Positions 36,330-47,843 of a DNA stretch of 64,000 nt are shown one piece after another (within the stretch, counting starts at the first letter, position 1; the number at the start of each line of letters is the position of its first letter). Origin of the DNA: Owenia fusiformis (lineage: Eukaryota; Annelida; Polychaeta; Sabellida; Oweniidae). The notes under the pieces were generated by a model. That model was not told where the DNA came from, did not search any database, and saw only the letters and a list, made by a program, of their open reading frames with translations. The stretch lies in NCBI GenBank assembly GCA_903813345.2, contig CAIIXF020000002.1, forward strand, positions 348,001 through 412,000, read 5' to 3'. Made by a program: the position numbers and the translations under genes.

Positions 36330-39009
36330 AAATGAGTCATGATGATTAAGAGTGATAATCGGGAAATAACAAATTTTTGGAAATGCGTTACTCACTCATG
36401 TATCTCCCCCTCAGGACCTAATAGAATAGCACTCCCCCTGTGGTTCATTCGACGTGCCTTACTAATAATATGAAAAAACATGAGATTAGACAATTATTAT
36501 GACTATTTAATAATAAATATGAATACTGTTTTAATCCTTATAACATGTGTAAGATCTTGTTGACGCTATGTTTTACTTGCATTTGGGTAATTTGATTTTA
36601 GTTTGTTCAATGTATGTACCATACATTATTGATGATTATCTGCTGGTCTAATTTTGAAGGTTGATTGAAAAAGCCAAAATGACAAATTGTCGTATGATCT
36701 TCTAAATCGCTGATAAAAATGGAAATTACAAAAATTTAAATGTGCTCTTTAACAAATAGCATTGAACGGGTGATTCAATTTATGATTAGTAATCTGTTTG
36801 TTCAGAAATTTATTATTTATTTAGTATTCATTTACTTTTATAGGTGAATTGAATAAACTCCTTATAAATCAATAAAAATCAGTATCACCTATAAAAACTG
36901 AATGCAAAATTAGTAGGGAGTTTAACCTTGCATATAAAATCGAAACGCCAACCTATACGTATGACCAATAGCCCATACAAATGCATTGCTTACATTATTT
37001 TCCATTTGCGTTTAGGTTTTTAAAAATATTGCAAGCTTAAACTCCACAATATTATAATTTCCCGGGAGAATTACTTCAGAATGTACTGTTTGTGTTTATG
37101 TATAGAGAATGTACGGTACTTGTACGAATAAAACAATACTAATCGTATTTTAAACATGTTTTTCGTTATAATAAATAAGAAAGTACAAAAAATTGATTGA
37201 TATTGAACGGCAATAAAAGAAATGTGTGAAAATACCATTTTTGAATGATAATGTGCGTGTCGCGTGGACCAGTGTAGATTGAGGTTATAGCAAATATAAA
37301 TAACGTTCTAACATTTCCTCAAGGAAGAACATGAAGGGACCCCTGCCTGGTGAGATTCACTCTTTCGTCCTGTCCAATTTAGAATCCGGAATACTCTTCG
37401 CCTAGATTGGCAAAACAGCGTAGTTACGCGTCTGAATGTATCATTTCAGCGGTCTAGGCGAATTACACGGGTGATCTCCCTTTTGACATCTGCAATTATC
37501 CTGGGGTCACTCTCTAACGATATCTTTGGCTTATTCCCACAGGTAGAAATCAGGTAGGAGGAAGACATATGCAAGGTTGGCTAAATCGCAATAGTGACCA
37601 ATGGGGCATGTTGTAAAACGCTATAACATTGTGATAAAGAGACATATAAAACATGTCTGATTGTGACTATCCGTTTAAAGTACTAAAGTACTAAAGTCAC
37701 GACTTCTGCATCCTGTCAATACTTGCAATTTTGGTGACGTTTCGAAAAACATTTTGCAATACAATGGGAATTCAAGGGACATGGGGGACCTTGCCATGGG
37801 GTTTCAATCAAGAATATCTTAGCCACGTGGTTCCAAGAAACTGTTATTTTGTTACCGTGATTTTCAATTTTTACCGTTTCTATCTAGCTTAGTGTCACAC
37901 TTCACATTGGTAAAAAAAATTTCCTCCCATTTGCTGATTCATTTCAATACTTGATTTTCTTCAATTCTAATCCAGGCCCAGCAAAACGTAAGTAAGCTAA
38001 TCTAGTAACAGTCGCCAAACATGCAAGATTTTTGATAAAGTTGACCAATAAATCGATAAATTGCCCCAGGTAAATTGCACGCCCTCCAGAGGTTACTCCC
38101 ATATACTATACCATAGTATTTGCTATATGGGACGTAAGCCTGCCGCTATTTAAGTGGATCGCATTTTGATTGAAAAAAAGATGTTGGTCCCATTTTAACG
38201 AAAATATCCGTTGAAGCTGGTCCACGTTTTAAAGTTTACTAAAAGTTTTTCAAATTCACAAATTGAATTCCTAACCTGGATGCGGCCCGAAGGATGCAAG
38301 CTCCCTTGAACAAAAAAATCTGTAGAACTAAATTGTGGGAAATATAGCATGTTTGATAATTTTGAAAAAGATAAAACAAACGTTTTTTGGGCCCTAAAAT
38401 TTTGAGATCCCCCCCCCCCCCCCTGGGTCAACTAGTTGGATCCGCAAGTGACTCCACTTCTTAGTAGTGCAATATTAGCTCCAGAACTGTAGGTTCAAAA
38501 CAAGGACAAGCAATGAAAATGTTTCTTCGACATGCATCATGCCAGGCTATAAATGCACCGAAGTTAGACGTTTTGGCGCCGTTTTCAGATTTTCTACCTC
38601 CTACTCGTTCTACTTGAAGAGGTACACAAGCACTCTTCAAAAAGAAAGTAACAAAATTATTTCATTTTCATGAGATTTTTCCTGATTTTTCAAGTTTTGT
38701 AGATAATATACAAATCTGAGAAAGCTTAATTTCATAGATATATGAGTAAAGGTTGGTGTGCTATGTTATACAGTATATTTTATGGGGAAAACTACCGAAA
38801 TTAGTTTCGTATCGAGTATAAATGAAAATATGCTAAGCTTTTTATGATCGATTTTTCACTTTCTGTTTGTTTTATATTTACATGTAGTGGCACAGTCAGT
38901 GCCAGCTATCCTAGCCCGTGATAGAGTAAAATTCATAAGGTTTAATCCTGTAGCATGGGTCTTATCTTTTTTATATTTTGGTTTTGTAATGTTTGTTTTG
39001 TAATTTCAG
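36330..39009. other. Intergenic, no gene recognised
   Basis: Only short ORFs. It holds a small foldback around 36819-36911 (TTTTATAGGTGA / TCACCTATAAAA) and a poly-C run at 38409-38423. Confidence 0.45.
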
Positions 39010-39145
39010 CCTCCGTGTTAGAGGTCCATGTGGGAGTCATCAAGACCGTGCATGTACAAGTTGTATGTACAGAAAGAAGAAAGATTTATAGCTAGTTTAA
39101 GCACAGAGACACATTGCACAACTCATTCAAAGGGTTTTTGACATC

Positions 39146-42069
39146 ATGGGTAGTTCTAGTAACACATACCAACTGACACGTTTAATTCAGGATGCTGTCA
39201 TGAAACTTTGCACACGAAACATTTTATTCTCAAGATCTCTTGAGGTGGATGGCATCATTTGTATATCAGAAGGAGATGATAAACCAGAAGTTGTCGTGAA
39301 AATGCATCGCACAATCGTCAAACCGCCTGACACTCCTGATGCATTCTGTCAAATTCAAGAAGCAACAGCTACTCAGTATAGTCACAATGATGTCACGGCG
39401 CCATTAACAACACAAGGGAATGAATTTGCCTTTCAAAATAAAGAGACTGAAAACTTAGTATCTAATAGAAAAAGGAAACAGAAATGTGAAGGACTTCATA
39501 AGGTTAAAAGTAAGTCATATATGACCTGGAAAATTCTGCTCAGAACATTAAAATATTTTGTGCCCATTTTAATTAGGTGGTTACTTAATTAATTTGATCA
39601 ACTTAAAAATTAAGGCTTGCTATTGGTTAATCGACGCTTTGCTATATCCATGTGCGTTACAAGAGAGTGTATATGTATTCTTCAAAACATGTGAATTATT
39701 TGATATGTTATTATTTAGAAATATTTATTTATACATGTACCTTTTTTACATTTTATAGATGAACACATGAATTACCCCTCCTGTGCCTATAATAAAAGAA
39801 AAAATGACAATATTGAGCTAACTAGTCCAGAAAAATGTCTAAGAATAAAAACTGAAAATCCTGTAGTCGAGACTGATGAAAGTATTGATGGAGGAACAGA
39901 TGTGACAAGCAGCAACTCTAATTGGACACCAAGTAATGCGTCACATGATCAACTCGGATATGGGACAACCAATCACAGCGCCTCTAACATTAACATACGT
40001 AAGTACATGTATATACTTTCCTCTGAAATTGTGTGTTTACCTGTGTTCTTCATTCTATATCATGCAAGCAATACATCTCTCTCCAGAAAGTAATTTATAT
40101 CAATGGGTCATCTCAATCACCAATACTGAATAAAGGTATCCTCTATAAAGGAGTTAATAAAATTGAGTATGAACTATCACAAATTCAATCTCAAAAATGT
40201 TAATATCCGCACTGTGGACACATGATACCCTCACTTCTTGTTTTTATATAACTCAGTCTGTGTATGATTTGTTAATAGGTTGTCCATGTTAATGATGTAA
40301 TGGGCTATGTGTGTTTTTAAAGTATTTAAATATATTTTTTACTTTTTATATATAGATAAACCAGTGAATTATCCCACTTGTGTCTACAATAAAATAAAAA
40401 ATGACAATGTTGAGCTTACTAGTCAAGAAAAATGTCAAAGCATAAAAACTGAGCACCCTGTAGGGGAGACTGATAGCATTGGTGGAGAAACAGATGTAAT
40501 GAACAGCAGCTCTGATTGGACACCCAGTAATGTGTCACATGATCAAGTCAGATATGGGACAACTAATCACAGCACTGCTAACATAAACATAAGTAAGTGT
40601 ACATTTACATTTAGTCAGAAATAACTAATTATTAATTCCTTCAGGGGTTTTAAAAATTTCCACTCTGGTTGACCAAAGTTAAGCTGAAAGCAATGGATCG
40701 CATAAGTTTTCTCTATGGGAAAATAACATCAGAAATACTGTTTATCACTATTAACTAAAATTAATTTACTTATTCCTTTTAAGGGGTTAACTGTGAGTCA
40801 AAACGCAACACATTGATGCAACAACAATTCAAAAAGCATGGATGGAAGGGGTTGAAAATCTGGACAACATTTCAGAAAAAAACATGTGGTTTGCATCTTC
40901 CCTGTCTCAAAGTCAAAATTATTTTATCATCTCTATGAGTGCTTTTCCTAGAGGTTGCCTTACATTATCCACCTGTTAAATCCTCAGGAAATAACCAACA
41001 TCCAACATACGATCGTCAGAAATCTGTTGCGATACTTTCCCTCCTCCTTTCTGATGTTTATGAATTCTAAAAGTAAATCTGACAGTTTTGTGCTTTGTCA
41101 TATAATTTTGGCATTGTTCCAATTGATGACATTATGAATTATTAAGATCTGAGACAATGAGACAACATTTTTCTTCATTTTTTAGCCCATATTTATTGAG
41201 CTATTGTTTCAACCAGGTTTATCTGCATTTTTCATCTGCAAGGAAATAAAATCTGAATGGGAGCCAATCTGCTAGATTCCCTATTCACCTAAATGTTAAT
41301 TTTATCATAAACTCAACAAATTAATTAGATTGACTTATCCCGATTTGGTAAGGGAAGATCAAGGAATTATTCAAAGAATATAGTTGTAAAATTGTGATGT
41401 TTGATTTGTATGCATTTTAGATAAACTAGGCTAGTTAAACAGTTCCACATTTAATATATTGCAGCTCCTGATAAAGACCTTGTATGTAATATCTGCTACA
41501 AGACATTCGCAAATGCTGGGAATTTACGACGTCACATAAGAAGTGCACATTTGAACCAGTCCTTTCAATGCCTGAAGTGCAATAAGAGTTTCAATTACTC
41601 TAGCAATTTGAAACGTCACAGTAAAACTTGTCAAGGATTAAATTCAACCACAAGGAGTAAGGAACTTACAAACAAACAAGGTAGAAATACACAGTATGAT
41701 GATAATACAAGGCAATATGATGATAACTACACTGAGAATGATGATAATACCAGACAGTATGATGATAACTATACACAAAATGATGACAATATCAGACAGT
41801 ATGATGAAAACTACATACAGAATGATGATAACACCAAACATGATGATAACTCTACACAGAATGATGATAATACCAGACAGTATGATGATAACTACATACA
41901 GAATGATGATAACACCAGACAACATGATGATAACACCAGACAACGTGATGATAACTCTACACAGAATGATGATAATACCAGACAGTATGATGAAAATGAT
42001 ACGCAAAATGATGGTAACAAGACTTTGTATAATGATGATATCACTTATTATGATAATAATACAACTTAG
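39146..42069 (+). CDS. Zinc-finger protein with tandemly duplicated exon and Asp/Asn-rich tail
   Basis: Exons 39010-39509 (ATG 39146), 39759-39998, 40356-40592 and 41465-42069 (stop). All joins are phase 1 and give 481 aa. The N-terminus (GSSSNTYQLTRLIQDAVMK, VDGIICISEGDD) is not recognised. Exons 2 and 3 are tandem duplicates (NYPSCAYNKRKNDN / NYPTCVYNKIKNDN) ending SDWTPSN..SHDQ..YGTTNHS. Exon 4 has two fingers: CNICYKTF...HIRSAH (C2H2) and CLKCNKSF...HSKTC, whose last ligand is Cys (C2HC). A repetitive tail of NDDNTRQYDDN units follows. Nuclear DNA or RNA binding is likely from the fingers; the partner is unknown. Gene identity is not assigned. Confidence 0.75.
40625..40960. mobile_element. 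Repeat copy in intron 3 of the zinc-finger gene
   Basis: It shares ordered phrases with 60065-60440 and 60600-60720: GTCAAAACGCAACA, TCTGGACAACATT(TC)AGAAAAA, GCATCTTCCCTGTCT and AAATTATTTTAT. This is a dispersed element related to the inverted-repeat element at about 60.1-60.7 kb. Confidence 0.5.
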
Positions 42070-42215
42070 TATGATGATAATTAATATAACTTAGTATGAT
42101 GATACTACAACTAAGTATGATGATACTACAACTAAGTATGATGATAATACAACTAATTATGATGATAACACAACTTAGTATGATGATAATACAACTTAGT
42201 ATGATGATAAAATCA
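41695..42215 (+). repeat. TATGATGATAA minisatellite spanning the stop codon
   Basis: Units of TATGATGATAAT type encode the (Q)YDDN/NDDN tail and continue about 140 bp past the stop at 42067-42069 into the 3' UTR. The stop arises inside the repeat (ACAACTTAG). Confidence 0.85.
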
Positions 42216-42314
42216 TATGTAAAGTAATTCTGTGATTACAAATGAGGACAGAACTCATACTATTACAAAATGAGGATACGCTTTGTAAAACCTGTTCAAA
42301 GGAACACCTCTGTA

Positions 42315-43145
42315 TCACAGGCTGGTATCGAAAGATTTGTCCGCTGTGACTGAGCATGCTATTTTTCATAAAAACACTAAGAATGCTTCACGATTTATTT
42401 TTTAACTCATATGTTTCGTTATATCAAAGATAATTACTTACTCCATGCAATGGATATATCATTTGCGTGTAACCTTCACTTCTGTTTGAAGTCCAATAAC
42501 GATAGGAGTAAAATCTATTGAAAACGGCGCCAGAGTATCAAACTCAAAATGTACCATTTCTTTTTTAACTTTTTAATGGCATGATATAGTGACACGATAA
42601 TATTAACATATGTTTTCAGCATAACTCTGAATGTATTAATGAGATATTAATGTATTGGGTCTTTTTAATTGTTTTATAAAAAATTATATCAATATTTTTT
42701 GTCCGCTGTGACGGAGCATTTTCACAGTTCACATTTGCAACTGCTCCGTCACAGCGGACAAAAAAATTAAACATTATTTTTTATAAAAGAATTAAAAAGA
42801 CCAAATACATCAACATCTCATTTATACCTTCATAGTTATGCTTAAACCATGTGTAAATATTATCGTGTCACTATATCGTGCCATTAGAAAGTTAAACAAG
42901 AAATGGTACATTTTGAAGTATGATACTCCGGCGCCTTTTTTAATAGCTTTTCTTCCCAGCGTAATTGGACTTCAAACAGAAGTGAAAGTTACGCGCAAAT
43001 GATATATCCATTGCATGGAGTAAGTAATTTTGTATGGTATAACGAAACATATGAGTTAAAAAATAAATCGTGAAGTATTCTTAGTGTTTTTATGAAAAAT
43101 AGCATGCTCCGTCACAGCGGACAAATATTTCCATACCAGCCTGTG
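42315..43145. mobile_element. 831-bp foldback element
   Basis: Nearly the whole element is one inverted repeat. The outer ends are CACAGGCTGGTAT / ATACCAGCCTGTG; inner arms include TTTGTCCGCTGTGAC and GCATGCTATTTTTCATAAAA. The centre near 42745 has TCCGCTGTGACGGAGCA around a short loop. No ORF. Confidence 0.85.
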
Positions 43146-43566
43146 TGTATAAGGAACAGTTTTCAAAATAATCAAAATGTTTTACTGTAAGTTAAATGTT
43201 AATGGAAACTCTCTGTATTAAGCACCATACTGAAGTTGTTGGGAAAATAAAAAAAAAACATATGTGTTCACAACAAGCATGTTTTGTTGATTATATCATA
43301 ATACTGTTTTTAGATTGACTTAAGCCAATATCCATGTAACTTTAGACAGATATAAATTAGATAAGGATTAAATATTTATGATATGAACTCAATATCGTTT
43401 GAATCTGTTGTATAGAACCTTTGTAAGTAGAACACCCTTGGCTCTGCCAAAAAATGGTTCACGTGTGACGTGTTCCAATGGCAGAGGTTATTGTATTACA
43501 GGGATTTAAAGAAATACAAACACAAATTATACATTATTTGTCAGAAGCATATCCCATATGGGGTAG

Positions 43567-43640
43567 CATACCTGCCAACCTACAGTATTTTTACGCGAAT
43601 CTACTGTAAAATTTTCGTTTTTTCCGTAAAAAAAGATAAT
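43567..43640. mobile_element. Half of a small MITE (CATACCTGCCAACC end)
   Basis: Matches the left end of the MITE at 52781-52954, with TTTTTACGCGAATC/CCGTAAAAAA phrases. The opposite end is missing. Confidence 0.4.
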
Positions 43641-43649
43641 TGAATGAAG

Positions 43650-45110
43650 TATACATGGAGAAAATTTGAACATCCTAGCTTCACTAATAAAAATTAGTGC
43701 CCTTTTGACCCCTCTTGGGCGTTCGTGTAACTTTATTTACCTAACCATCCTAAGCCACTGTACCCTCGATCTTTACAACAAACGTGGTCATCCAACTCCC
43801 GTCAACATCAGAGCTAAGTGTACACATATTAATAAATGCATAACATACAAATGAATTGAAACTTAGTGTATTCCCTTATTCTGCATATTGGACTATAGTT
43901 GTACAGAGTACGCTACATCATGTTTTGTTATATTCCAACAACAATAGATGGCTCTCGATGCAACTAATGTAACATGTTCTACCACTAGCTTTCAACTCTT
44001 TATTAATTGATATGGTGCATGTTGTATGACGTGTCTGTTTTTCTAGACGCCCATTTATTAAGATATTTTGTATGATTATCTGTCTTGGATTCTCCGTTCT
44101 CTTTTAAATAATGGCCGCGATTTTGTACAGGTCTGAACATGGAAAGTTTTATGATTATACATATGGTATCTCTTTAGTTTTAAAACAAAATCATCCTCGA
44201 AATGTATTTCGACGATATCTTTAATTCAAGTGGACGTTTTTGTTGGGTTAATTTCACAATGTGACTTGGCTACCCATATGACGTTATTCTTAAGATGTAA
44301 AACGTCCGTTCAAGAAACACGAACAGTCAAAACAAAAAGAGTGTTTGCCATGACCAATGTTGTTCTTGTTGCTCTTGTTGGTGTCATATTGAATTCCTTC
44401 TGCATGTGTGTAACTTTAGGCTGTATTTTTATTCTGGAAATAGAATATTTATCAATTCATTATCTTTGTAACAGCTGCAAAATACAAATCACGAGGCACG
44501 TGAATTATTGAATATCGTATATAATTGGTTATTGAGGAATGATGAGAGGAACCCCAAGGCAAGAAGTGTAAGAAACGCCAGTTGTCATGGTTCTCGTGTC
44601 AAATATATGAACGATAACCAAAGCTCTGTGAAAATGGTTCCTTTTAACGTAGATAATTGTTCACCACACGTTTATTTTTCAATAAGCATAACTCCTAGTC
44701 GCCAGTTTATCTTTGAAAGAATTGCCCGCCGCAGTGGTATGTGAAGACTAGCACTACCAGGGAGTATGGTGGAAATTTATCAGCTTTCCATTTCAGAACA
44801 CATTTTTCTAAGAGCTCAAAAAACGACAAGAGGTTCTAGAACTTTTAATAAAACCCGACTTTGCCAAATCACAAAGGCCGGTGTAACAGATTTAAGTGTC
44901 CCACAGTGGTCAGTGTCCGTGGGACTTCCAGTTGGAGGACATTGAAAACCAGGTTTTATTTCCTATAATTACAAGGATAAAATGGGGAGACAGTTATAAC
45001 TGGGGAGACTCTCAGATCTGTCACACCAGTAACAGATTGTAATGTCCCCCTTGTAGTTAGTAGGATCAAAGTTATAGTGTACTCGAAACCGATTATCGGC
45101 ATCTCTCCCA
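43650..45110. other. Intergenic, no gene recognised
   Basis: The 93-codon and 78-codon plus-strand ORFs near 44230-44744 have no recognisable domain or splice support. Confidence 0.4.
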
Positions 45111-45111
45111 C

Positions 45112-45202
45112 TGTGGCGTAATGGTATAAGCGTTGGCATAATGTGTATTTATTAATTCTGATTTGTGTTTATTAGGTTCCAGGTTCGAATCTTTGGTAAA
45201 TC
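45112..45202 (+). ncRNA. tRNA-like sequence, probable SINE head
   Basis: GTGGCGTAATGGTATAAGCG fits a pol III A box, and GGTTCGAATC is a perfect B box about 60 nt later. CCAGGTTCGAATCTTTGG can form a T arm. The spacing is too long for a plain tRNA, so a tRNA-derived SINE or a pseudo-tRNA is likelier than a working tRNA gene. Confidence 0.4.
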
Positions 45203-45299
45203 ATGTGTAAATATATTAACCGTCTACACCGTTTATATTGTTATCAAAGTTTTAAGTGTCCCCCTTGAAGTTTTGAATGTCCCCTTGGGGACACTAAAA

Positions 45300-46970
45300 A
45301 CCAGCATCATTCGAAGCTAGTTTTTAGTTGCCCCCTTTATTTATGTCTCAACTAATAATGCGTTTTATCATTAATAAATCATCAAGCACTACTCTGTTAC
45401 GTTAAATATAGACCAAATATAACACAATTCACAAAATGTAAGTATATTATTGCTTTTATTTGCATAGACATCAAGTGAGCCGACATTAACCTTAATGACT
45501 CTGCATCACTGTCCTCTACTACGTATGTATAATGAACATAGGTCACATTTCATCGCGTATATACTCCTAAATACAAGGGCCGTTCGAATATTTTTGATGA
45601 TCTTAAAAAATGTTTGGTCAATTTGAAGCAAGTTGAAATTTAGTCTTGAAAAAATTCCAAATTTGACCTTTTTCAGTTTTTGAGGTCTAATATCTCAAAA
45701 CTGGCTCACAATTTTAATGGATAGTCAATTGCTTATGTGTAGAACCTTTAGTGGAATATATATTCTGACTTTCATCAAAAAATATTAATTTGTAATCATC
45801 AGCTTTGAGAAACTAAGAAAACACAGTTTGTGATTTAGTTTGATGACCTTGACATTTGACCTTGCAAAGGAGTGGTATCGATATGATGAACTCTTTGAAC
45901 ACACATTTCTCTTCTGAAAATTTTACACATCGTCAATTTAATGGTCATCTTTTGGATGGTAACATTATAATTTGAATTATATATATAGACTTTTCTCTAT
46001 ATTGTTTAAGAAAACACAGCAGACACTTCTTTCGGTCTTGGTATCATATGTTCGGAATGAGAAATATCTATCCCAATCTCATTGGAACAAAACGACATAA
46101 ACACAACGTGTTTAGGTCTCTCAATATTGCAATTGTACAAAGGTAAGTTTGGTTGATTTTAAATAAGTATCTTGTAAATGAAATGAAAGGTTTATCTTAA
46201 TTTTTTTCTATTTTGGGGCTTTTGCTTTAAGTTTTTGGATACTTTTTGTTAAATCAACCAAAATTTTCTTTGTATAACTATAATATTGAGAGGTCTAAGA
46301 AAGTGTTGTATATGCTATTTTTTCCAACAAGGTTCGGAAAGACATTTTATTTCATTCTCAAGAATTGGTAAAAAGGAACAAAAAAATAATTACATCAAAA
46401 AACAAAAAATGTTAACAAAAACAGTTATATAAAATATATATACATAATTTTTGCATTTAATTGTTGCCAATCAGTCAACATTACATATAGGACAATTTGT
46501 AGGGAATGCTTGTCTAGTTACATTTTAATTCATCGCAAGAAATAATGAAATATGAAGACGAAATCTGAGAAACTTAAAAAAACTCTGATTTGACCTAGAT
46601 TTTGGCCTTTGACCTTGACCTAGATAAAAATTCCTTTCCTGCCAAGTGCAGCTCAGGTCCTTAGTAGAAGCATATAAGAGTTTTCTCAGACCTAGCTAGA
46701 AGTAGGAGAAAAGTGGTTAGGAGGAATAAATAAAGAATATCTATAAAAACTAATAAGGTGGTATCCTTTGAAAATGAAAACAAAACTAAAGAGTCATTAC
46801 CACTTGTAAGAGCAGACATGAAAAGTAATACCTACTCAGTCGGAATTCGATTCAGGAACCCTGACGACTTTGATTACAGTAATCAAACATTGGTGTTTGC
46901 CGAAAAGAATCCAATGCTGATATGAGGTAAACATTTCCCTTGTAGTGAAAAAGCATGATTAAACCCTATG
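45300..46970. other. No gene recognised
   Basis: AT-rich. A stretch near 45920-45965 (CAATTTAATGGTCATCTTTT) is similar to one near 56248-56270, so it contains fragments of a dispersed repeat. Confidence 0.35.
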
Positions 46971-46974
46971 CAAC

Positions 46975-47843
46975 GTGCGCAAAGCAGGCATGTCTGAAAT
47001 CCAGAGTTTCCAAAACGTGTAGTCTTACCTATTTAGGTCATCCAATGACATCGAAGCGCATTGAGACATAGTTTAACTCTATCTATGCAACGTACGATTC
47101 AGGCATGTCTCAAATTCACAGTTTCCAAAACGTGTAGTCTTACCTATTTAGGGCACCCAATGACATTGAACCGCATTGAGCCATGATTTAACTCGATGCG
47201 GCATGCAACGCAGGCGTGTCTCAAATTCACAGTTTCTAAAACTTGTAGTCTTATCTATTTAATTAGGGCACCCAATGTCATCGAACCGCATAGACATAAT
47301 TTAACTCTTTGCGACGTGCGATGCAGGCATGTCTCAAATTCATAGTTTCCAGGATTCGAAGTCTGACCTTTTGAGGGCATCCAATAATATTCAACCACAA
47401 AGACACGATTTAACTCTATGCTACGTGCAATGCAGGCATGTCTCAAATTCATAGTTTCCAGGATTCGTGGTTTTACCTGCTATTTAGGGCATCCAATAAA
47501 ACTCAACCGCAATCACATGATTCAGTAATGCCTGGGTCACATATGCTCCGATCCATCGGCCGGCGCCCGGCCGATTGAGTGTTTTGTTCAATATTCTATT
47601 CAATTTTGAACAAAATATTCAATCGGCCGGGCGCCGTAGTGAAAATCGGAGCAAATGTGACCAAGGCATAACTCTATGCTACGTGAAATGCAGGTATGTC
47701 CCAAATTCATAGTTTCCAGGATTCGTGGTCTTACCTATTTAGGGCATCTAATAAAACTCAACCGCAATTACATGATTTAACTCTATGCTACGTGCAATGC
47801 AGGCATGTCTCAAAGTCATAGTTTCCAGGATTCGTGGTCTTAC
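46975..47843 (-). repeat. Six extra copies of the 3' edge of the last discoidin exon
   Basis: The ~115-bp unit carries, on the minus strand, ATGCGGTTCAATGTCATTGG...CCTAAATAG|GTAAGAC. That is the codons MRF(N/D)VIGCPK, the stop, a donor-like GTAAG and about 70 nt of following DNA. Copies lie near 47026, 47141, 47258, 47365, 47472 and 47728; the functional exon ends at 47844. A MITE interrupts the array at 47530-47668. Confidence 0.85.
47530..47668. mobile_element. 139-bp foldback MITE
   Basis: Ends ATGCCTGGGTCACAT / ATGTGACCAAGGCAT, with inner arms TCGGCCGGGCGCC and TTTTGTTCAATATT inverted. It is inserted in the discoidin exon-edge array. Confidence 0.75.

Noticed and set aside
35655-36340. 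Minus-strand ORFs rich in SHIPAPCHIFLL repeats
   Set aside because: They are antisense translations of the 3' UTR minisatellite and final exon of XPNPEP3.
41644-42094. Ile-rich and Met-rich ORFs in other frames of the TATGATGATAA repeat
   Set aside because: Shadows of the zinc-finger gene's repetitive tail; the frame following the zinc fingers is the supported one.
44230-44744. Two small plus-strand ORFs (93 and 78 codons), one with a hydrophobic stretch
   Set aside because: No domain, no splice or codon support; the length is within chance for AT-rich DNA.
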